64,000 nucleotides of DNA from Herbiconiux oxytropis (GTDB lineage: Bacteria; Actinomycetota; Actinomycetes; Actinomycetales; Microbacteriaceae): assembly GCF_024979315.1 (NCBI RefSeq), contig NZ_JANLCK010000013.1, positions 1 through 64,000 on the forward strand, given 5' to 3'. Within the stretch, counting starts at the first letter, position 1; each line of letters opens with the position of its first letter. The notes under the pieces were generated by a model. That model was not told the origin of the DNA. It was given only the letters and a program-made list of their open reading frames with translations, and did no database searches. Below are positions 8,412 through 17,497 of the stretch, one piece after another. The position numbers were made by a program, and so were the translations under genes.

Positions 8412-9563
8412 TTGTTCACCAAGCGCACCGCGATCACGGGTCTCGCCGTCGTCGCAGCCGTCGCCCTGGGCCTCACCGGCTGCTCCGCCGGCGCCTCGGC
8501 CGGATCGGGCACCGAGGGCACCGATGGATCGGCCGTCGACGCCGCGACGGCCACGAGCCTCGCCGACTTCGGCTCGCTCGAAGCCCTCGAAGAGGCCGCC
8601 AAGGCCGAGGGCAGCCTCAACGTCATCGCGCTTCCGCGCGACTGGGCCAACTACGGCGCCGTGCTCGACGCGTTCGCCGCCAAGTACCCGGAGATCACCA
8701 TCAACGAGGCGAGCCCCGACGCCTCGAGCGCCGAGGAGATCCAGGCCGCCGAGAACCTCGCCGGACAGGACACCGCCCCCGACGTCTTCGACCTGGGCGC
8801 CGCGGTGGCTCTGGCGAACACCGACCAGTTCGCGCCCTACCAGGTCGAGACCTGGGCCGACATCCCGGATGCGCTCAAGGAGCAGTCGGGCCTCTGGGTG
8901 GGCGACTACGGCGGCTACATGGCCGTCGGCTACGACCCCGACGCGGTCCCTGCCCCCGAGAGCCTCGAAGACCTCCTCGGCGCCGACTACAAGGGCAAGG
9001 TCGCGATCAACGGCGACCCGACCCAGGCCGGCGCAGCCTTCGCCGCGGTGGGCCTCGCCGCCGTGCAGAACGGCGGATCGGTCGACGACTTCCAGGCCGG
9101 CATCGACTTCTTCTCGGAGCTCAACGCCGCGGGCAACTTCGTGAAGATCGACCCGACCCCCGCCACGATCGCCTCAGGCGAGACCCCCGTCGTCTTCGAC
9201 TGGGACTACCTCAACGTGGGCTACGGCGCCGAGCTCGAGGGCCAGCGCAACTGGGAGGTCGCCATCCTCCCCGGCACCGGCTACGCGGGCTACTACAACC
9301 AGGCCGTGAACATCGACGCGCCGAACCCGGCCGCCGCGCGCCTCTGGCAGGAGTTCCTCTACAGCGACGAGGCGCAGAACCTGTGGCTCGAGGGCGGTGC
9401 CCGCCCCGTGCGCGCCGACGCCATGGCCGAGGCCGGCACCATCGACGAGGAGCTCTTCGCGGCACTGCCCGAGACCCCCGACGAAACCGTCGTGCCCGAC
9501 GCGGCACAGGCCGAGGCGGCCTCGACCCTGCTCGGCGAGAAGTGGGCGGCCGCCGTCCAGTGA
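8412..9563 (+). CDS. ABC importer substrate-binding lipoprotein
   Basis: 383 aa from the TTG at 8412, chosen because GGAGG lies five bases upstream and a lipoprotein signal begins directly (basic start, hydrophobic core, lipobox LTGC with C24). The rest is a type II periplasmic-binding-protein fold of the PotD/AfuA/PhnS-like group (EGSLNVIALPRDWANYG near the mature N-terminus, later PVVFDWDYLNVGYG). It captures substrate outside the membrane for the permeases encoded immediately downstream. With the PHO-like box upstream, an organophosphate, phosphonate or polyamine-type ligand is possible; sequence alone does not decide. Confidence 0.9.
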   Translation: MFTKRTAITGLAVVAAVALGLTGCSAGASAGSGTEGTDGSAVDAATATSLADFGSLEALEEAAKAEGSLNVIALPRDWANYGAVLDAFAAKYPEITINEASPDASSAEEIQAAENLAGQDTAPDVFDLGAAVALANTDQFAPYQVETWADIPDALKEQSGLWVGDYGGYMAVGYDPDAVPAPESLEDLLGADYKGKVAINGDPTQAGAAFAAVGLAAVQNGGSVDDFQAGIDFFSELNAAGNFVKIDPTPATIASGETPVVFDWDYLNVGYGAELEGQRNWEVAILPGTGYAGYYNQAVNIDAPNPAAARLWQEFLYSDEAQNLWLEGGARPVRADAMAEAGTIDEELFAALPETPDETVVPDAAQAEAASTLLGEKWAAAVQ

Positions 9564-10483
9564 GCGAACGCATCCTGAGCCCCGCGGCGGGCATCGTCCC
9601 GCCGCGGGGCCCGGGGGCGTCCCGCCGAGGGCGCTCCCCGATCTCGGGCAGCGTCCTCGGCCTCGTGCCGTTCGCGGCCTACATCCTGCTCTTCCTCGCC
9701 CTGCCTACGCTGCTCGCGCTCGGCACGGGACTCGTCGACGGCGACGGCGCCTTCACCTGGACCAACATCGCCGCCCTCGGCGATCCGGTGGTGCTCAACA
9801 CGTTCGGCAACTCCCTGTGGCTCTCGGCGCTCACCGCCGTGGTCGGCGCGATCGTGGGCGCGGTGTTCTGCTACGCCCTGATCGGCGCGAAGCCCACGGG
9901 CGTCCTCCGCGCGGTGGTCGACGCGGCGAGCGGTGTGCTCGCCCAGTTCGGCGGCGTGATGCTCGCGTTCGCATTCGTCGCGACCATCGGCATCCAGGGC
10001 ATGGTCACCCTCTGGCTCCGGGACACCTTCGGCACCGACATCTTCGCCGACGGCGTCTGGCTCTACGACACCCCGGGGCTCATCCTGCCCTACCTCTACT
10101 TCCAGGTGCCGCTCATGATCATCACGTTCCTGCCGGCCCTCGAGGGCCTGAAGCCGCAGTGGGCCGAGGCCAACGCGATGCTCGGCGGCAGCCGCTTCGG
10201 CTACTGGCGCCGTATCGGCGCTCCCGTGCTGCTTCCCTCGTTCTTCGGCTGCCTGCTGCTGCTGTTCGCCAACGCGTTCTCCTCGTTCGCCACCGCTGCG
10301 GCGCTCACGAGCCAGGGCTCGCAGATCGTTCCGCTGCAGATCCGGGCGGCGCTCACGAGCGAGACGGTGCTCGGCCGCGAGAACCTCGCCGGCGCTCTCG
10401 CCCTCGGCATGATCGTGGTGATGGTGGTCGTGATGGCGCTCTACTCGCTCCTCATGCGTCGGGCCGCACGGTGGCAGCGATGA
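9560..10483 (+). CDS. ABC importer permease, first subunit
   Basis: 307 aa from the GTG that overlaps the previous TGA. Six membrane helices and a BPD_transp_1 domain; the cytoplasmic coupling (EAA) loop reads EANAMLGGSRFGYWRRIGAPVLLP. It belongs to the spermidine/iron/phosphonate (PotB-like) permease type and pairs with the next gene. The frame is open far upstream, but that part lies inside the lipoprotein gene. Confidence 0.9.
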   Translation: MSERILSPAAGIVPPRGPGASRRGRSPISGSVLGLVPFAAYILLFLALPTLLALGTGLVDGDGAFTWTNIAALGDPVVLNTFGNSLWLSALTAVVGAIVGAVFCYALIGAKPTGVLRAVVDAASGVLAQFGGVMLAFAFVATIGIQGMVTLWLRDTFGTDIFADGVWLYDTPGLILPYLYFQVPLMIITFLPALEGLKPQWAEANAMLGGSRFGYWRRIGAPVLLPSFFGCLLLLFANAFSSFATAAALTSQGSQIVPLQIRAALTSETVLGRENLAGALALGMIVVMVVVMALYSLLMRRAARWQR

Positions 10484-11322
10484 GCGCGGTCGTGAACGCC
10501 AAGCGGATGCGCGACGTGCATCCCGGCCCGGGTCGTGTCACGAGATGGGTGATCGTGGTCGTCATCGGCGGCCTCTTCCTCGTGCCCATCGCGGCCATGA
10601 TCGAGTTCACGCTGCGACGCGGCCTCGAGGGCGGCTACGACCTCGCGCGGTGGGCCGAGCTGTTCGGCGGCGACGGCATCACGGGCGAGTACAAGCCCGT
10701 CCTGACCGGCCTCACCAACTCGCTCCTGCTCGCGGTCGTCACGGTGCTCATCATGCTCGTGCTGCTCGTCCCCACCATGGTGCTCGTGCGCATCCGATTC
10801 CCCGCGCTCGAGCGAGTGCTGGAGTTCGTGTGCCTCCTGCCCATCACGATCCCCGCCATCGTGCTGGTCGTGGGGCTCGCGCCCGTCTACTCCGTCGTGG
10901 CGAGGATCTTCGGATCCGGCGTCTGGCCGCTCGCGTTCGCCTACGGCATCCTCGTGCTGCCCTACGCCTACCGCGCCATCCAGGCCAACCTCGGGGCCGT
11001 CGACGTGGTGACGCTCAGCGAAGCGGCACGCTCGCTCGGTGCGGGCTGGCTCACCATCCTCCTGCGCGTGGTGGTCCCCAACATCCGCCGGGGCCTGCTC
11101 GCAGCCTCGTTCATCTCGGTGGCGGTGGTGCTCGGCGAGTACACGATCGCGGCGCTGCTGAACCGGGTGAACCTGCAGACCGCGCTCGTGATCGTGTCGA
11201 AGGCCGATCCGTTCGTGGCCATCATCTTCGCCCTGCTCGCCCTGGCGTTCGCCTTCGTGCTGCTCATCGGCATCGGGTTCATCGGCGCGGGACCGCGCAC
11301 TGAGAAGAAAGCTCGTTCATGA
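10480..11322 (+). CDS. ABC importer permease, second subunit
   Basis: 280 aa, PotC-like. Starts with the ATGA overlap of the first permease. Six predicted helices; the EAA loop is seen at SEAARSLGAGWLTILLRVVV. It completes the membrane channel of the importer, with the ATPase encoded by the next overlapping gene. Confidence 0.9.
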   Translation: MSAVVNAKRMRDVHPGPGRVTRWVIVVVIGGLFLVPIAAMIEFTLRRGLEGGYDLARWAELFGGDGITGEYKPVLTGLTNSLLLAVVTVLIMLVLLVPTMVLVRIRFPALERVLEFVCLLPITIPAIVLVVGLAPVYSVVARIFGSGVWPLAFAYGILVLPYAYRAIQANLGAVDVVTLSEAARSLGAGWLTILLRVVVPNIRRGLLAASFISVAVVLGEYTIAALLNRVNLQTALVIVSKADPFVAIIFALLALAFAFVLLIGIGFIGAGPRTEKKARS

Positions 11323-12401
11323 CCACCACAGTGACCCCGACTCCGATCCCGACCCCTATCCAGACGGGTGCCCGGGTCGAGCTCCGCGCCATCGAGAAGG
11401 AGTTCGCGGGCGGGCACCGCGGCCTCGACGGCATCGACCTCGTGATCGAGCCAGGGGAGTTCGTGGCCCTGCTCGGCCCGAGCGGCTGCGGCAAGACCAC
11501 GGCGCTGCGGGTGCTCGCGGGTCTCGAGTCGGCCACCGGAGGATCCGTGCTCGTCGACGGCCGCGACGTCTCGGGGGTTCCTGCGCGCCACCGAGACATC
11601 GGCATGGTGTTCCAGTCGTACTCGCTGTTCCCGCACCTCACGGCACTCGCCAACGTCGAGTTCGGTCTGCGGATGCGCAAGGTGCCGTCGGCAGAGCGGC
11701 GCAGGCGGGCGGGCGACGCCCTCGAGATGGTGGGCCTCGGCGGTTTCGGCGGCCGCTACGCGCACGAGCTCTCGGGCGGGCAGCAGCAGCGCGTGGCGCT
11801 CGCCCGCGCGCTCGTGACCGAGCCCAGGGTGCTGCTGCTCGACGAGCCGCTCTCGGCCCTCGACGCCCGCGTGCGCGTGCAGCTGCGCGACGAGATCCGG
11901 CGCATCCAGCGCGAATTCGGCATCACGACCCTCTTCGTCACGCACGATCAGGAGGAGGCGCTGGCCGTGGCCGACCGCGTGGCCGTGATGCGCGCGGGGC
12001 GGATCGAGCAGATCGGCACGCCCGAGAACCTCTACGGCCGGGCCGCGACGGCCTTCGTGGCCGAGTTCGTGGGGCAGACCAACCGGCTGCCGGGCCGGGT
12101 GGCGGGCGGAGTCGTGGAGCTCGAGGGCGGGGTGCGGCTGCCGCTCATCGACCAGGCGGCGGTCGAGGGCGATGTGGTGGCGTTCGTGCGGCCCGAGGAT
12201 CTGCGGTTCGGCACGGCAGGGCTCGCGGTGGAGGTGGTCTCGACGAGCTTCCTGGGTTCGTTCCGGCGCACCACGGTGGCGCTCGACGACGGCACGGTGC
12301 TGGCCGTGCAGCACGCCTCGGGCCTGGTGCCGGAGGTCGACGAGAGGCTCTTCCTCGAGTTCGCCGGGGTGCCGGTGGCGGTCGCACGGCGGGAGCTGTG
12401 A
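11319..12401 (+). CDS. ABC importer ATP-binding protein (POPT family)
   Basis: 360 aa. Walker A GPSGCGKT (53-60), Q-loop at MVFQSYSLFPH, signature LSGGQQQR (151-158), Walker B VLLLDEPLSALD (D175, E176) and switch histidine in FVTHDQEEA. A C-terminal TOBE domain (about 245-355) marks the polyamine/opine/phosphonate/thiamine or iron importer group. It is the last gene of a four-gene overlapping operon, so one transcript makes a full importer. Confidence 0.93.
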   Translation: MTTTVTPTPIPTPIQTGARVELRAIEKEFAGGHRGLDGIDLVIEPGEFVALLGPSGCGKTTALRVLAGLESATGGSVLVDGRDVSGVPARHRDIGMVFQSYSLFPHLTALANVEFGLRMRKVPSAERRRRAGDALEMVGLGGFGGRYAHELSGGQQQRVALARALVTEPRVLLLDEPLSALDARVRVQLRDEIRRIQREFGITTLFVTHDQEEALAVADRVAVMRAGRIEQIGTPENLYGRAATAFVAEFVGQTNRLPGRVAGGVVELEGGVRLPLIDQAAVEGDVVAFVRPEDLRFGTAGLAVEVVSTSFLGSFRRTTVALDDGTVLAVQHASGLVPEVDERLFLEFAGVPVAVARREL

Positions 12402-12433
12402 TTCGCATGCGAGCGGGCGCATACGAGCGCTCC

Positions 12434-12439
12434 TAGACT
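12434..12439 (+). promoter_or_regulatory. -10 box for leaderless AI-2E-type permease transcript
   Basis: TAGACT ends six bases before the ATG at 12446. Confidence 0.6.
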
Positions 12440-12445
12440 TGGCCC

Positions 12446-13654
12446 ATGTCTCCGTTCGGGCGATCGCGCCGGGGTGCGCCGAAGTCGTCTTCCGACGTGC
12501 CCGTGAAGCGCGTCGACCGCCCGGCCGCCGCCCCCGGTCCTGACCGCTACGACCCGCTCGAGTCGGTGCCGCCTGGCATGCAGGTGGCCGGCGCGTGGTC
12601 CTGGCGCATCCTCGTGGTGCTCGGCGTGCTCGCGGCCATCGGCTTCCTCATCATCCAGCTGCGGCTGCTCATCATCCCGCTCATGGTGGCTGTGGTGCTG
12701 TCGGCGCTGCTCGTGCCCTTCAAGAACTTCCTCGTGCGGCACCGCTGGCCCAAGGGGCTCGCCGTGGCGGCCGCCGAGGTGGGCACCCTCGTCGTTGTCG
12801 CCGGCCTCATCTTCCTCGTCGTGACCCAGGTGACCTCCGGGTTCGACGACCTGCGCTCGCAGACCCTCAACTCCTACAACGACCTCAAGGCGTTCCTCGC
12901 GCAGTCGCCGCTGCAGGTCTCCGAAGACGACTTCAACGACTACGTCGCCCAGATCTGGGGGGTGATCCAGCAGGACGGCCAGGCGCTGATTACGGGTGCG
13001 GCCGCCGTGGGCTCGAGCATCGGCCACGTGCTCGCGGGCGTGCTGCTGACCCTGTTCTCGACCCTGTTCATCCTCATCGACGGTGAGCGGATCTGGCGCT
13101 GGATCGTGCACGTGTTCCCGCGCAGGGCCCGGGCGGCCACCGACGGCGCGGGCCGTGCGGGCTGGGCCACGCTGCAGAACTTCGTGAAGGTGCAGATCCT
13201 CGTGGCCTCGATCGATGCCGTGGGCATCGGAGTGGGGGCGGCGATCCTGCAGGTGCCGCTCGCGATCCCGGTCGCGGTGCTGGTGTTCCTCGGCTCGTTC
13301 ATCCCCATCATCGGAGCCGTGCTCACGGGGGCCGTGGCCGTGTTCATCGCCCTCGTCTACAACGGCTGGGTGATCGCCCTCATCATGCTCGGCGTCGTGC
13401 TGCTCGTGCAGCAGATCGAGGGCCACGTGCTGCAGCCGCTCATCATGGGCACGGCCGTGAAGGTGCATCCGCTCGCCGTGGTGCTCGCGGTCGCGGGCGG
13501 CTCCATGGTGGCGGGCATCGCCGGTGCGTTCTTCGCCGTGCCGCTCGTGGCCACCCTCAACGTCATGGTCAAGTACGTCGCCGGGGGCGCGTGGCGGGCG
13601 ACCGCCGACGAGCGCGCCCTCATCCCACCGAAGGATCCCCTCACCGATGTCTGA
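12446..13654 (+). CDS. AI-2E family transporter
   Basis: 402 aa polytopic protein with about eight helices in the AI-2E/PerM arrangement: two N-terminal helices, a soluble stretch (about 130-185), then a hydrophobic C-terminal block containing FLGSFIPIIGAVLTGAVAVF and VQQIEGHVLQPLIMG, which are family signatures. Members export diverse small molecules or act as Na+/H+ antiporters; the name does not prove autoinducer transport. Its stop overlaps the ilvA start by eight bases. Confidence 0.88.
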   Translation: MSPFGRSRRGAPKSSSDVPVKRVDRPAAAPGPDRYDPLESVPPGMQVAGAWSWRILVVLGVLAAIGFLIIQLRLLIIPLMVAVVLSALLVPFKNFLVRHRWPKGLAVAAAEVGTLVVVAGLIFLVVTQVTSGFDDLRSQTLNSYNDLKAFLAQSPLQVSEDDFNDYVAQIWGVIQQDGQALITGAAAVGSSIGHVLAGVLLTLFSTLFILIDGERIWRWIVHVFPRRARAATDGAGRAGWATLQNFVKVQILVASIDAVGIGVGAAILQVPLAIPVAVLVFLGSFIPIIGAVLTGAVAVFIALVYNGWVIALIMLGVVLLVQQIEGHVLQPLIMGTAVKVHPLAVVLAVAGGSMVAGIAGAFFAVPLVATLNVMVKYVAGGAWRATADERALIPPKDPLTDV

Positions 13655-14954
13655 GCCCACCAGCCTCACCTACCCGCCCACGGAGCCCGCCGAGCCCTCT
13701 GCCCCGTCCGGGTCGTCCTCCCGTGACGGTTCCGTCTGGCCCTCGCTCGCCGAGATCGAGGCCGCGCGCGTGCGCGTGTCGAAGGCTGCGCAGGTCACGC
13801 CCATGGAGAGCTCGCGCTTCCTCAGCGACATCATCGGCTCGCCGGTCTTCATGAAGTGCGAGAACCTGCAGCGCACGGGCTCCTACAAGATCCGCGGGGC
13901 CTACAACCGCATCTCGAGCCTCACCGACGAGGAGAAGGCGCGCGGCGTCGTGGCCGCATCGGCCGGCAACCACGCCCAGGGCGTGGCGTTCGCCGCACGC
14001 GAGCTCGGCATCAAGGCCACCATCTTCATGCCCATCGGCGTTCCGCTGCCGAAGCTCCAGGCCACCCGGCACTACGGCGCCGACGTCATCCTGCGCGGCC
14101 ACTCGGTGGAGGAGGCGCTCCGCGCCGCCGCCGAGTTCTCGCAGTCCACGGGCGCCGTCGTCATCCCGCCGTTCGACCACATCGACGTCGTGATGGGGCA
14201 GGCCACGCTCGGGCTCGAGATCCTCGACCAGGTCCCGGATGCCGACACGGTGGTGGTGCCGATCGGCGGCGGCGGGCTCATCTCGGGCATCGCGAGCGCG
14301 GTCAAGCAGCGCGCGGCGGCCGAGGGCCGCACGATCCGCGTGATCGGGGTCCAGGCGGCCAATGCGGCCGCCTACCCGCCCTCGCTCGAGGCCGGGGAGC
14401 CCGTCGAGATCATCACGTCGCCCACCATCGCCGACGGCATCCAGGTCTCCCGGCCGGGCGTGCTCAACTTCGAGATCATCCACGAGCTCGTCGACGAGGT
14501 CGTCACCGTCACCGAGGCCGACACCGCCAGGGCCCTGCTGCTGCTCCTCGAGCGCGCCAAACAGGTCGTCGAGCCGGCCGGCGCCGTGGGCGTGGCGGCG
14601 ATGCTCTCGGGTCAGGTGAAGAACGCGGGCACGACCGTCGTGGTGCTCTCGGGCGGCAACATCGATCCGTTGCTCATGCAGCGCGTCATCAGCCACGGCC
14701 TCGCGGCCTCCGAGCGCTACCTCAAGCTGCGGATCATGCTGCCGGACCGCCCGGGCCAGCTCGCGCGCACCGCCGAGATCGTGGCCGAGGCCAACGCGAA
14801 CGTGGTGGAGGTGCAGCACACCCGCCACGGCAAGGGCCTGCAGATCAGCCAGGTGGAGCTCGAGCTGCACATCGAGACGCGCGGGCCCGACCACCGCGAG
14901 CTCGTGGTGGCGAAGCTGCGCGACGCCGGCTACGACCTGCGCATCGAGCAGTGA
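13647..14954 (+). CDS. ilvA: Threonine ammonia-lyase (threonine dehydratase) with ACT domain
   Basis: 435 aa. Fold type II PLP enzyme: PLP lysine in GSYKIRGAYN (K81), the asparagine loop SAGNHAQG, and the phosphate-binding GGGGL loop (207-211). A single C-terminal ACT domain (about 355-435, KLRIMLPDRPGQLARTAEIV) suggests allosteric control. It converts threonine to 2-oxobutanoate and ammonia. The short single-ACT form is shared by catabolic and some biosynthetic actinobacterial enzymes, so the metabolic direction is uncertain. The first 30 residues are a Ser/Pro-rich extension. The start overlaps the AI-2E-type gene by eight bases and the stop overlaps the SDR gene. Confidence 0.92.
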   Translation: MSEPTSLTYPPTEPAEPSAPSGSSSRDGSVWPSLAEIEAARVRVSKAAQVTPMESSRFLSDIIGSPVFMKCENLQRTGSYKIRGAYNRISSLTDEEKARGVVAASAGNHAQGVAFAARELGIKATIFMPIGVPLPKLQATRHYGADVILRGHSVEEALRAAAEFSQSTGAVVIPPFDHIDVVMGQATLGLEILDQVPDADTVVVPIGGGGLISGIASAVKQRAAAEGRTIRVIGVQAANAAAYPPSLEAGEPVEIITSPTIADGIQVSRPGVLNFEIIHELVDEVVTVTEADTARALLLLLERAKQVVEPAGAVGVAAMLSGQVKNAGTTVVVLSGGNIDPLLMQRVISHGLAASERYLKLRIMLPDRPGQLARTAEIVAEANANVVEVQHTRHGKGLQISQVELELHIETRGPDHRELVVAKLRDAGYDLRIEQ

Positions 14955-16042
14955 CGGGGCTCCTCCTCGTCACGGGTGGCGCCGGGTTCATCGGCGGGGC
15001 CGTGGTCGCCGCCGCGCTCGGGGAGGGCTGGCGGGTGCGGGTGCTCGACTCCCTGCGGGAGGACGTGCATTCAGTGGCCGCCGCTTCGCCCGGTGACGCG
15101 CTGCAGGCAGCCGCTCTGCCGCACGGCGTCGAGTTCGTGCGGGCCGACGTGCGCGACGCGGAGGCCGTGCGGTCGGCGCTGGATGGCGTCGACGCCGTCT
15201 GCCACCAGGCCGGCAAGGTGGGGCTCGGGGTCGACTTCTACGACGCGGCCGACTACGTGGCCTCGAACGACCTCGGCACCGCGGTGCTGCTCACCGAGAT
15301 GACGCGCGCCGGCATCGGTGCCTACGTGTTCGCCTCGTCGATGGTGGTCTACGGCGAGGGCGCCTACCGCTCCAGCCGAGGCCGGGTGCGCCCGCTGCCG
15401 CGTGCCGCCGCCGATCTCGACGCGGGGCGCTTCGAGCCGCGCGATCCGGAGACCGGCGAGCCGCTCGAGCCCGAGCTCATCGGCGAGTCCGAGCCGCTGG
15501 ACCCGCGGAACGTCTATGCGAGCACCAAGCTCGCCCAGGAGCACCTCGCGGCGTCGTGGGCGCGCTCCACCGGCGGCCGGGCCATCGGGCTCCGCTACCA
15601 CAACGTCTACGGGCCGGGGATGCCGCAGAACACGCCCTACGCGGAGGTCGCGTCGCTGTTCCGCTCGGCGCTCGCGCGCGGCGAGGCGCCCCGCGTGTTC
15701 GAAGACGGTGGCCAGCGCCGCGACTTCGTGCACGTGCGCGACGTGGCGGCGGCGAACCTCGCCGCCGTGCACGGTGTGGGGGAGCAGGCCGAGGGCACGT
15801 TCAGGGCCTTCAACGTGGGCAGCAGCACCGTGCACACGATCGGCGACATGGCCGCCGCGCTCTCGCGGGCCGCCGGCGGGGCCGAGCCGGTGGTGACGGG
15901 GGAGTACCGCCTCGGTGACGTGCGGCACATCACCGCGTCGTCCGCCCTCATCCGCGCCGAGCTCGGCTGGAGCGCCGCGGTGCCCTTCGACGAGGGGATG
16001 CGTGAGTTCGCCGCCGCACCGCTCCGCTCGGCCGTGCGATGA
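14951..16042 (+). CDS. NAD-dependent epimerase/dehydratase (extended SDR)
   Basis: 363 aa from a GTG overlapping the ilvA stop. Rossmann motif TGGAGFIGG (8-16) and catalytic YASTK (Y189, K193). The C-terminal half has GLRYHNVYGPGMP and DFVHVRDVAAANLAAV, typical of nucleotide-sugar epimerases/dehydratases such as UDP-glucose 4-epimerase relatives. Location before a GT2 and a CofC-like nucleotidyltransferase suggests it supplies a modified sugar nucleotide; the substrate is unknown. Confidence 0.88.
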   Translation: MTGLLLVTGGAGFIGGAVVAAALGEGWRVRVLDSLREDVHSVAAASPGDALQAAALPHGVEFVRADVRDAEAVRSALDGVDAVCHQAGKVGLGVDFYDAADYVASNDLGTAVLLTEMTRAGIGAYVFASSMVVYGEGAYRSSRGRVRPLPRAAADLDAGRFEPRDPETGEPLEPELIGESEPLDPRNVYASTKLAQEHLAASWARSTGGRAIGLRYHNVYGPGMPQNTPYAEVASLFRSALARGEAPRVFEDGGQRRDFVHVRDVAAANLAAVHGVGEQAEGTFRAFNVGSSTVHTIGDMAAALSRAAGGAEPVVTGEYRLGDVRHITASSALIRAELGWSAAVPFDEGMREFAAAPLRSAVR

Positions 16043-16800
16043 GCGACGGCGCGTCGGCGGGCGACCCCGTTTCGGCGGGCGACCCCGTTTCGGCCGGCGC
16101 CGTGGCACCGGTGCTCGTCGACGTCGTGCTCCCGTGCCTCAACGAGGAGCGCGCGTTGCCGTGGGTGCTCTCGCGCCTGCCGGAGGGCTACCGGGCCATC
16201 GTGGTCGACAACGGCTCGACCGACGACTCGGCCGCGGTCGCCCGCGGCCTCGGCGCCACCGTCGTCGCCGAGTCCCGGCGCGGCTTCGGCGCGGCCGCCC
16301 ACGCGGGCCTCACCGCCGCCACGGCTCCCGTCGTCGCGTTCTGCGACGCCGACGCCTCGATGGATCCGGCGCAGCTGCCCGCCATGGTCGCGCTCCTCGA
16401 CGAAGGCCGCGCCGAGCTCGTGCTCGGCCGCCGACGGCCCACGCGCCGTGGTGCCTGGCCGCTGCACGCGCGTTTCGCGAACCGGGCGCTCGCCTTCCTC
16501 ATCCGCCGGCGCGCCCGCATCCGGGTGCACGATCTCGGCCCCCTGCGGGTCGCGCGCCGCGAGCCCCTCGTGGCCCTCGGCCTCGAGGACCGCAGGAGCG
16601 GCTACCCCCTCGAGATGCTCCTGCGGGCCCACGCGGCGAGCTGGCGCATCGTCGAAGTGGATGCCCCCTACTCACCGCGCGTGGGCCGTTCCAAGGTCAC
16701 GGGCACCCTCAAGGGCACGATCGTGGCCGTCAAGGACATGTCGGCGCTCCTGCGGGAGGTGCGCGGGCAATCCGCGGCGGTTTCGCCTCCGAACACGTAG
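16039..16800 (+). CDS. Glycosyltransferase family 2 protein
   Basis: 253 aa. GT-A fold: DVVLPCLNEERALPWVLSRL near residue 28, nucleotide-binding VVDNGSTDDSA, and metal-binding CDADASMDP (D103, D105). It lacks membrane helices, so it works at the inner face of the membrane. Overlaps the SDR gene by ATGA. The N-terminus holds two copies of SAGDPV encoded by an 18-bp tandem repeat. It resembles the dolichyl-phosphate-glucose/mannose type of GT2, which would suit the downstream polytopic GT-C enzymes that use lipid-phosphate sugars. Confidence 0.86.
   Translation: MSDGASAGDPVSAGDPVSAGAVAPVLVDVVLPCLNEERALPWVLSRLPEGYRAIVVDNGSTDDSAAVARGLGATVVAESRRGFGAAAHAGLTAATAPVVAFCDADASMDPAQLPAMVALLDEGRAELVLGRRRPTRRGAWPLHARFANRALAFLIRRRARIRVHDLGPLRVARREPLVALGLEDRRSGYPLEMLLRAHAASWRIVEVDAPYSPRVGRSKVTGTLKGTIVAVKDMSALLREVRGQSAAVSPPNT
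16054..16089. repeat. 18-bp tandem duplication at GT2 start
   Basis: Two identical copies of TCGGCGGGCGACCCCGTT, in frame, followed by a degenerate third beginning. Confidence 0.9.
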
Positions 16801-16839
16801 GGTGAGGCGCATTCGCGTCTTGCGCCGGAGGAGGTTCGA

Positions 16840-17487
16840 ATGCTCACCATCGTCGTCATCGCGAAGGAGTGCGTGGCCGGCCGGGTCAAGACCCGCCTGC
16901 ACCCGCCGCTCACCCTCGAGCAGGCCGCCGAGGTGGCGGCCGCGAGTCTCGCCGACACGCTCGAGTTCGTCTCCTCGCTCCCGGCCGACCGCCGCGTGAT
17001 CGCCTTCGCGGGCACCCAGCTGCCGTCCGAGGCTCACGGTTTCGACGTGATCCCCCAGGTCGAGGGCGACCTCGACGTTCGGCTCGGCGCGGTCTTCGAC
17101 GCGGTCGAGGGCCCCATGATCCTGATCGGCATGGACACCCCGCAGCTCACCCGCGAGCACCTCGATTACGTGCTCGGAGACTGGTCGAGCGACGCAGCGA
17201 CGGGCCCGGATGCCTGGTTCGGCCCCGCGAGCGACGGCGGCTGGTGGGGCCTCGCCCTGCGCGAGCCCACGGGCGACGTGCTGCGCGGAGTCCCCATGTC
17301 GCGCGACGACACCGGGGCCCTGCAGCTCGCGAGCCTCGGCGCCGCGGGCCTCCGCGTGGGATTCCTCCCCGAGGTCAACGACGTCGACACCTACCAGGAC
17401 GCCCTGGAGGTCGCCGCGCTCGCCCCCGGCACCCGGTTCGCCCAGGCGCTCAGCGCCATCCCGGTGACCCCTGCCCTCACCGCCTGA
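16840..17487 (+). CDS. DUF2064 / CofC-like glycosyl- or nucleotidyltransferase
   Basis: 215 aa with a good ribosome binding site (GGAGG seven bases before the ATG). Starts LTIVVIAKECVAGRVKTRLHPPLT, the lysine/arginine-rich signature of the TIGR04282 (DUF2064) family, with IGMDTPQLTREHL in the middle, where the active-site aspartate of GT-A nucleotidyltransferases lies, and PASDGGWWGLAL later. The family often accompanies a GT2, as here. Its biochemical role is not established; a nucleotidyltransferase in glycan or cofactor synthesis is the likely reading. Confidence 0.84.
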   Translation: MLTIVVIAKECVAGRVKTRLHPPLTLEQAAEVAAASLADTLEFVSSLPADRRVIAFAGTQLPSEAHGFDVIPQVEGDLDVRLGAVFDAVEGPMILIGMDTPQLTREHLDYVLGDWSSDAATGPDAWFGPASDGGWWGLALREPTGDVLRGVPMSRDDTGALQLASLGAAGLRVGFLPEVNDVDTYQDALEVAALAPGTRFAQALSAIPVTPALTA

Positions 17488-17497
17488 GCCGCCCGCG

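Noticed and set aside
8183-10483. A 766-aa reading of the first ABC permease with a long N-terminal part
   Set aside because: The first 450 codons overlap the lipoprotein gene in another frame and are Arg/Pro-rich. The GTG at 9560 overlapping the lipoprotein stop is the sensible start.
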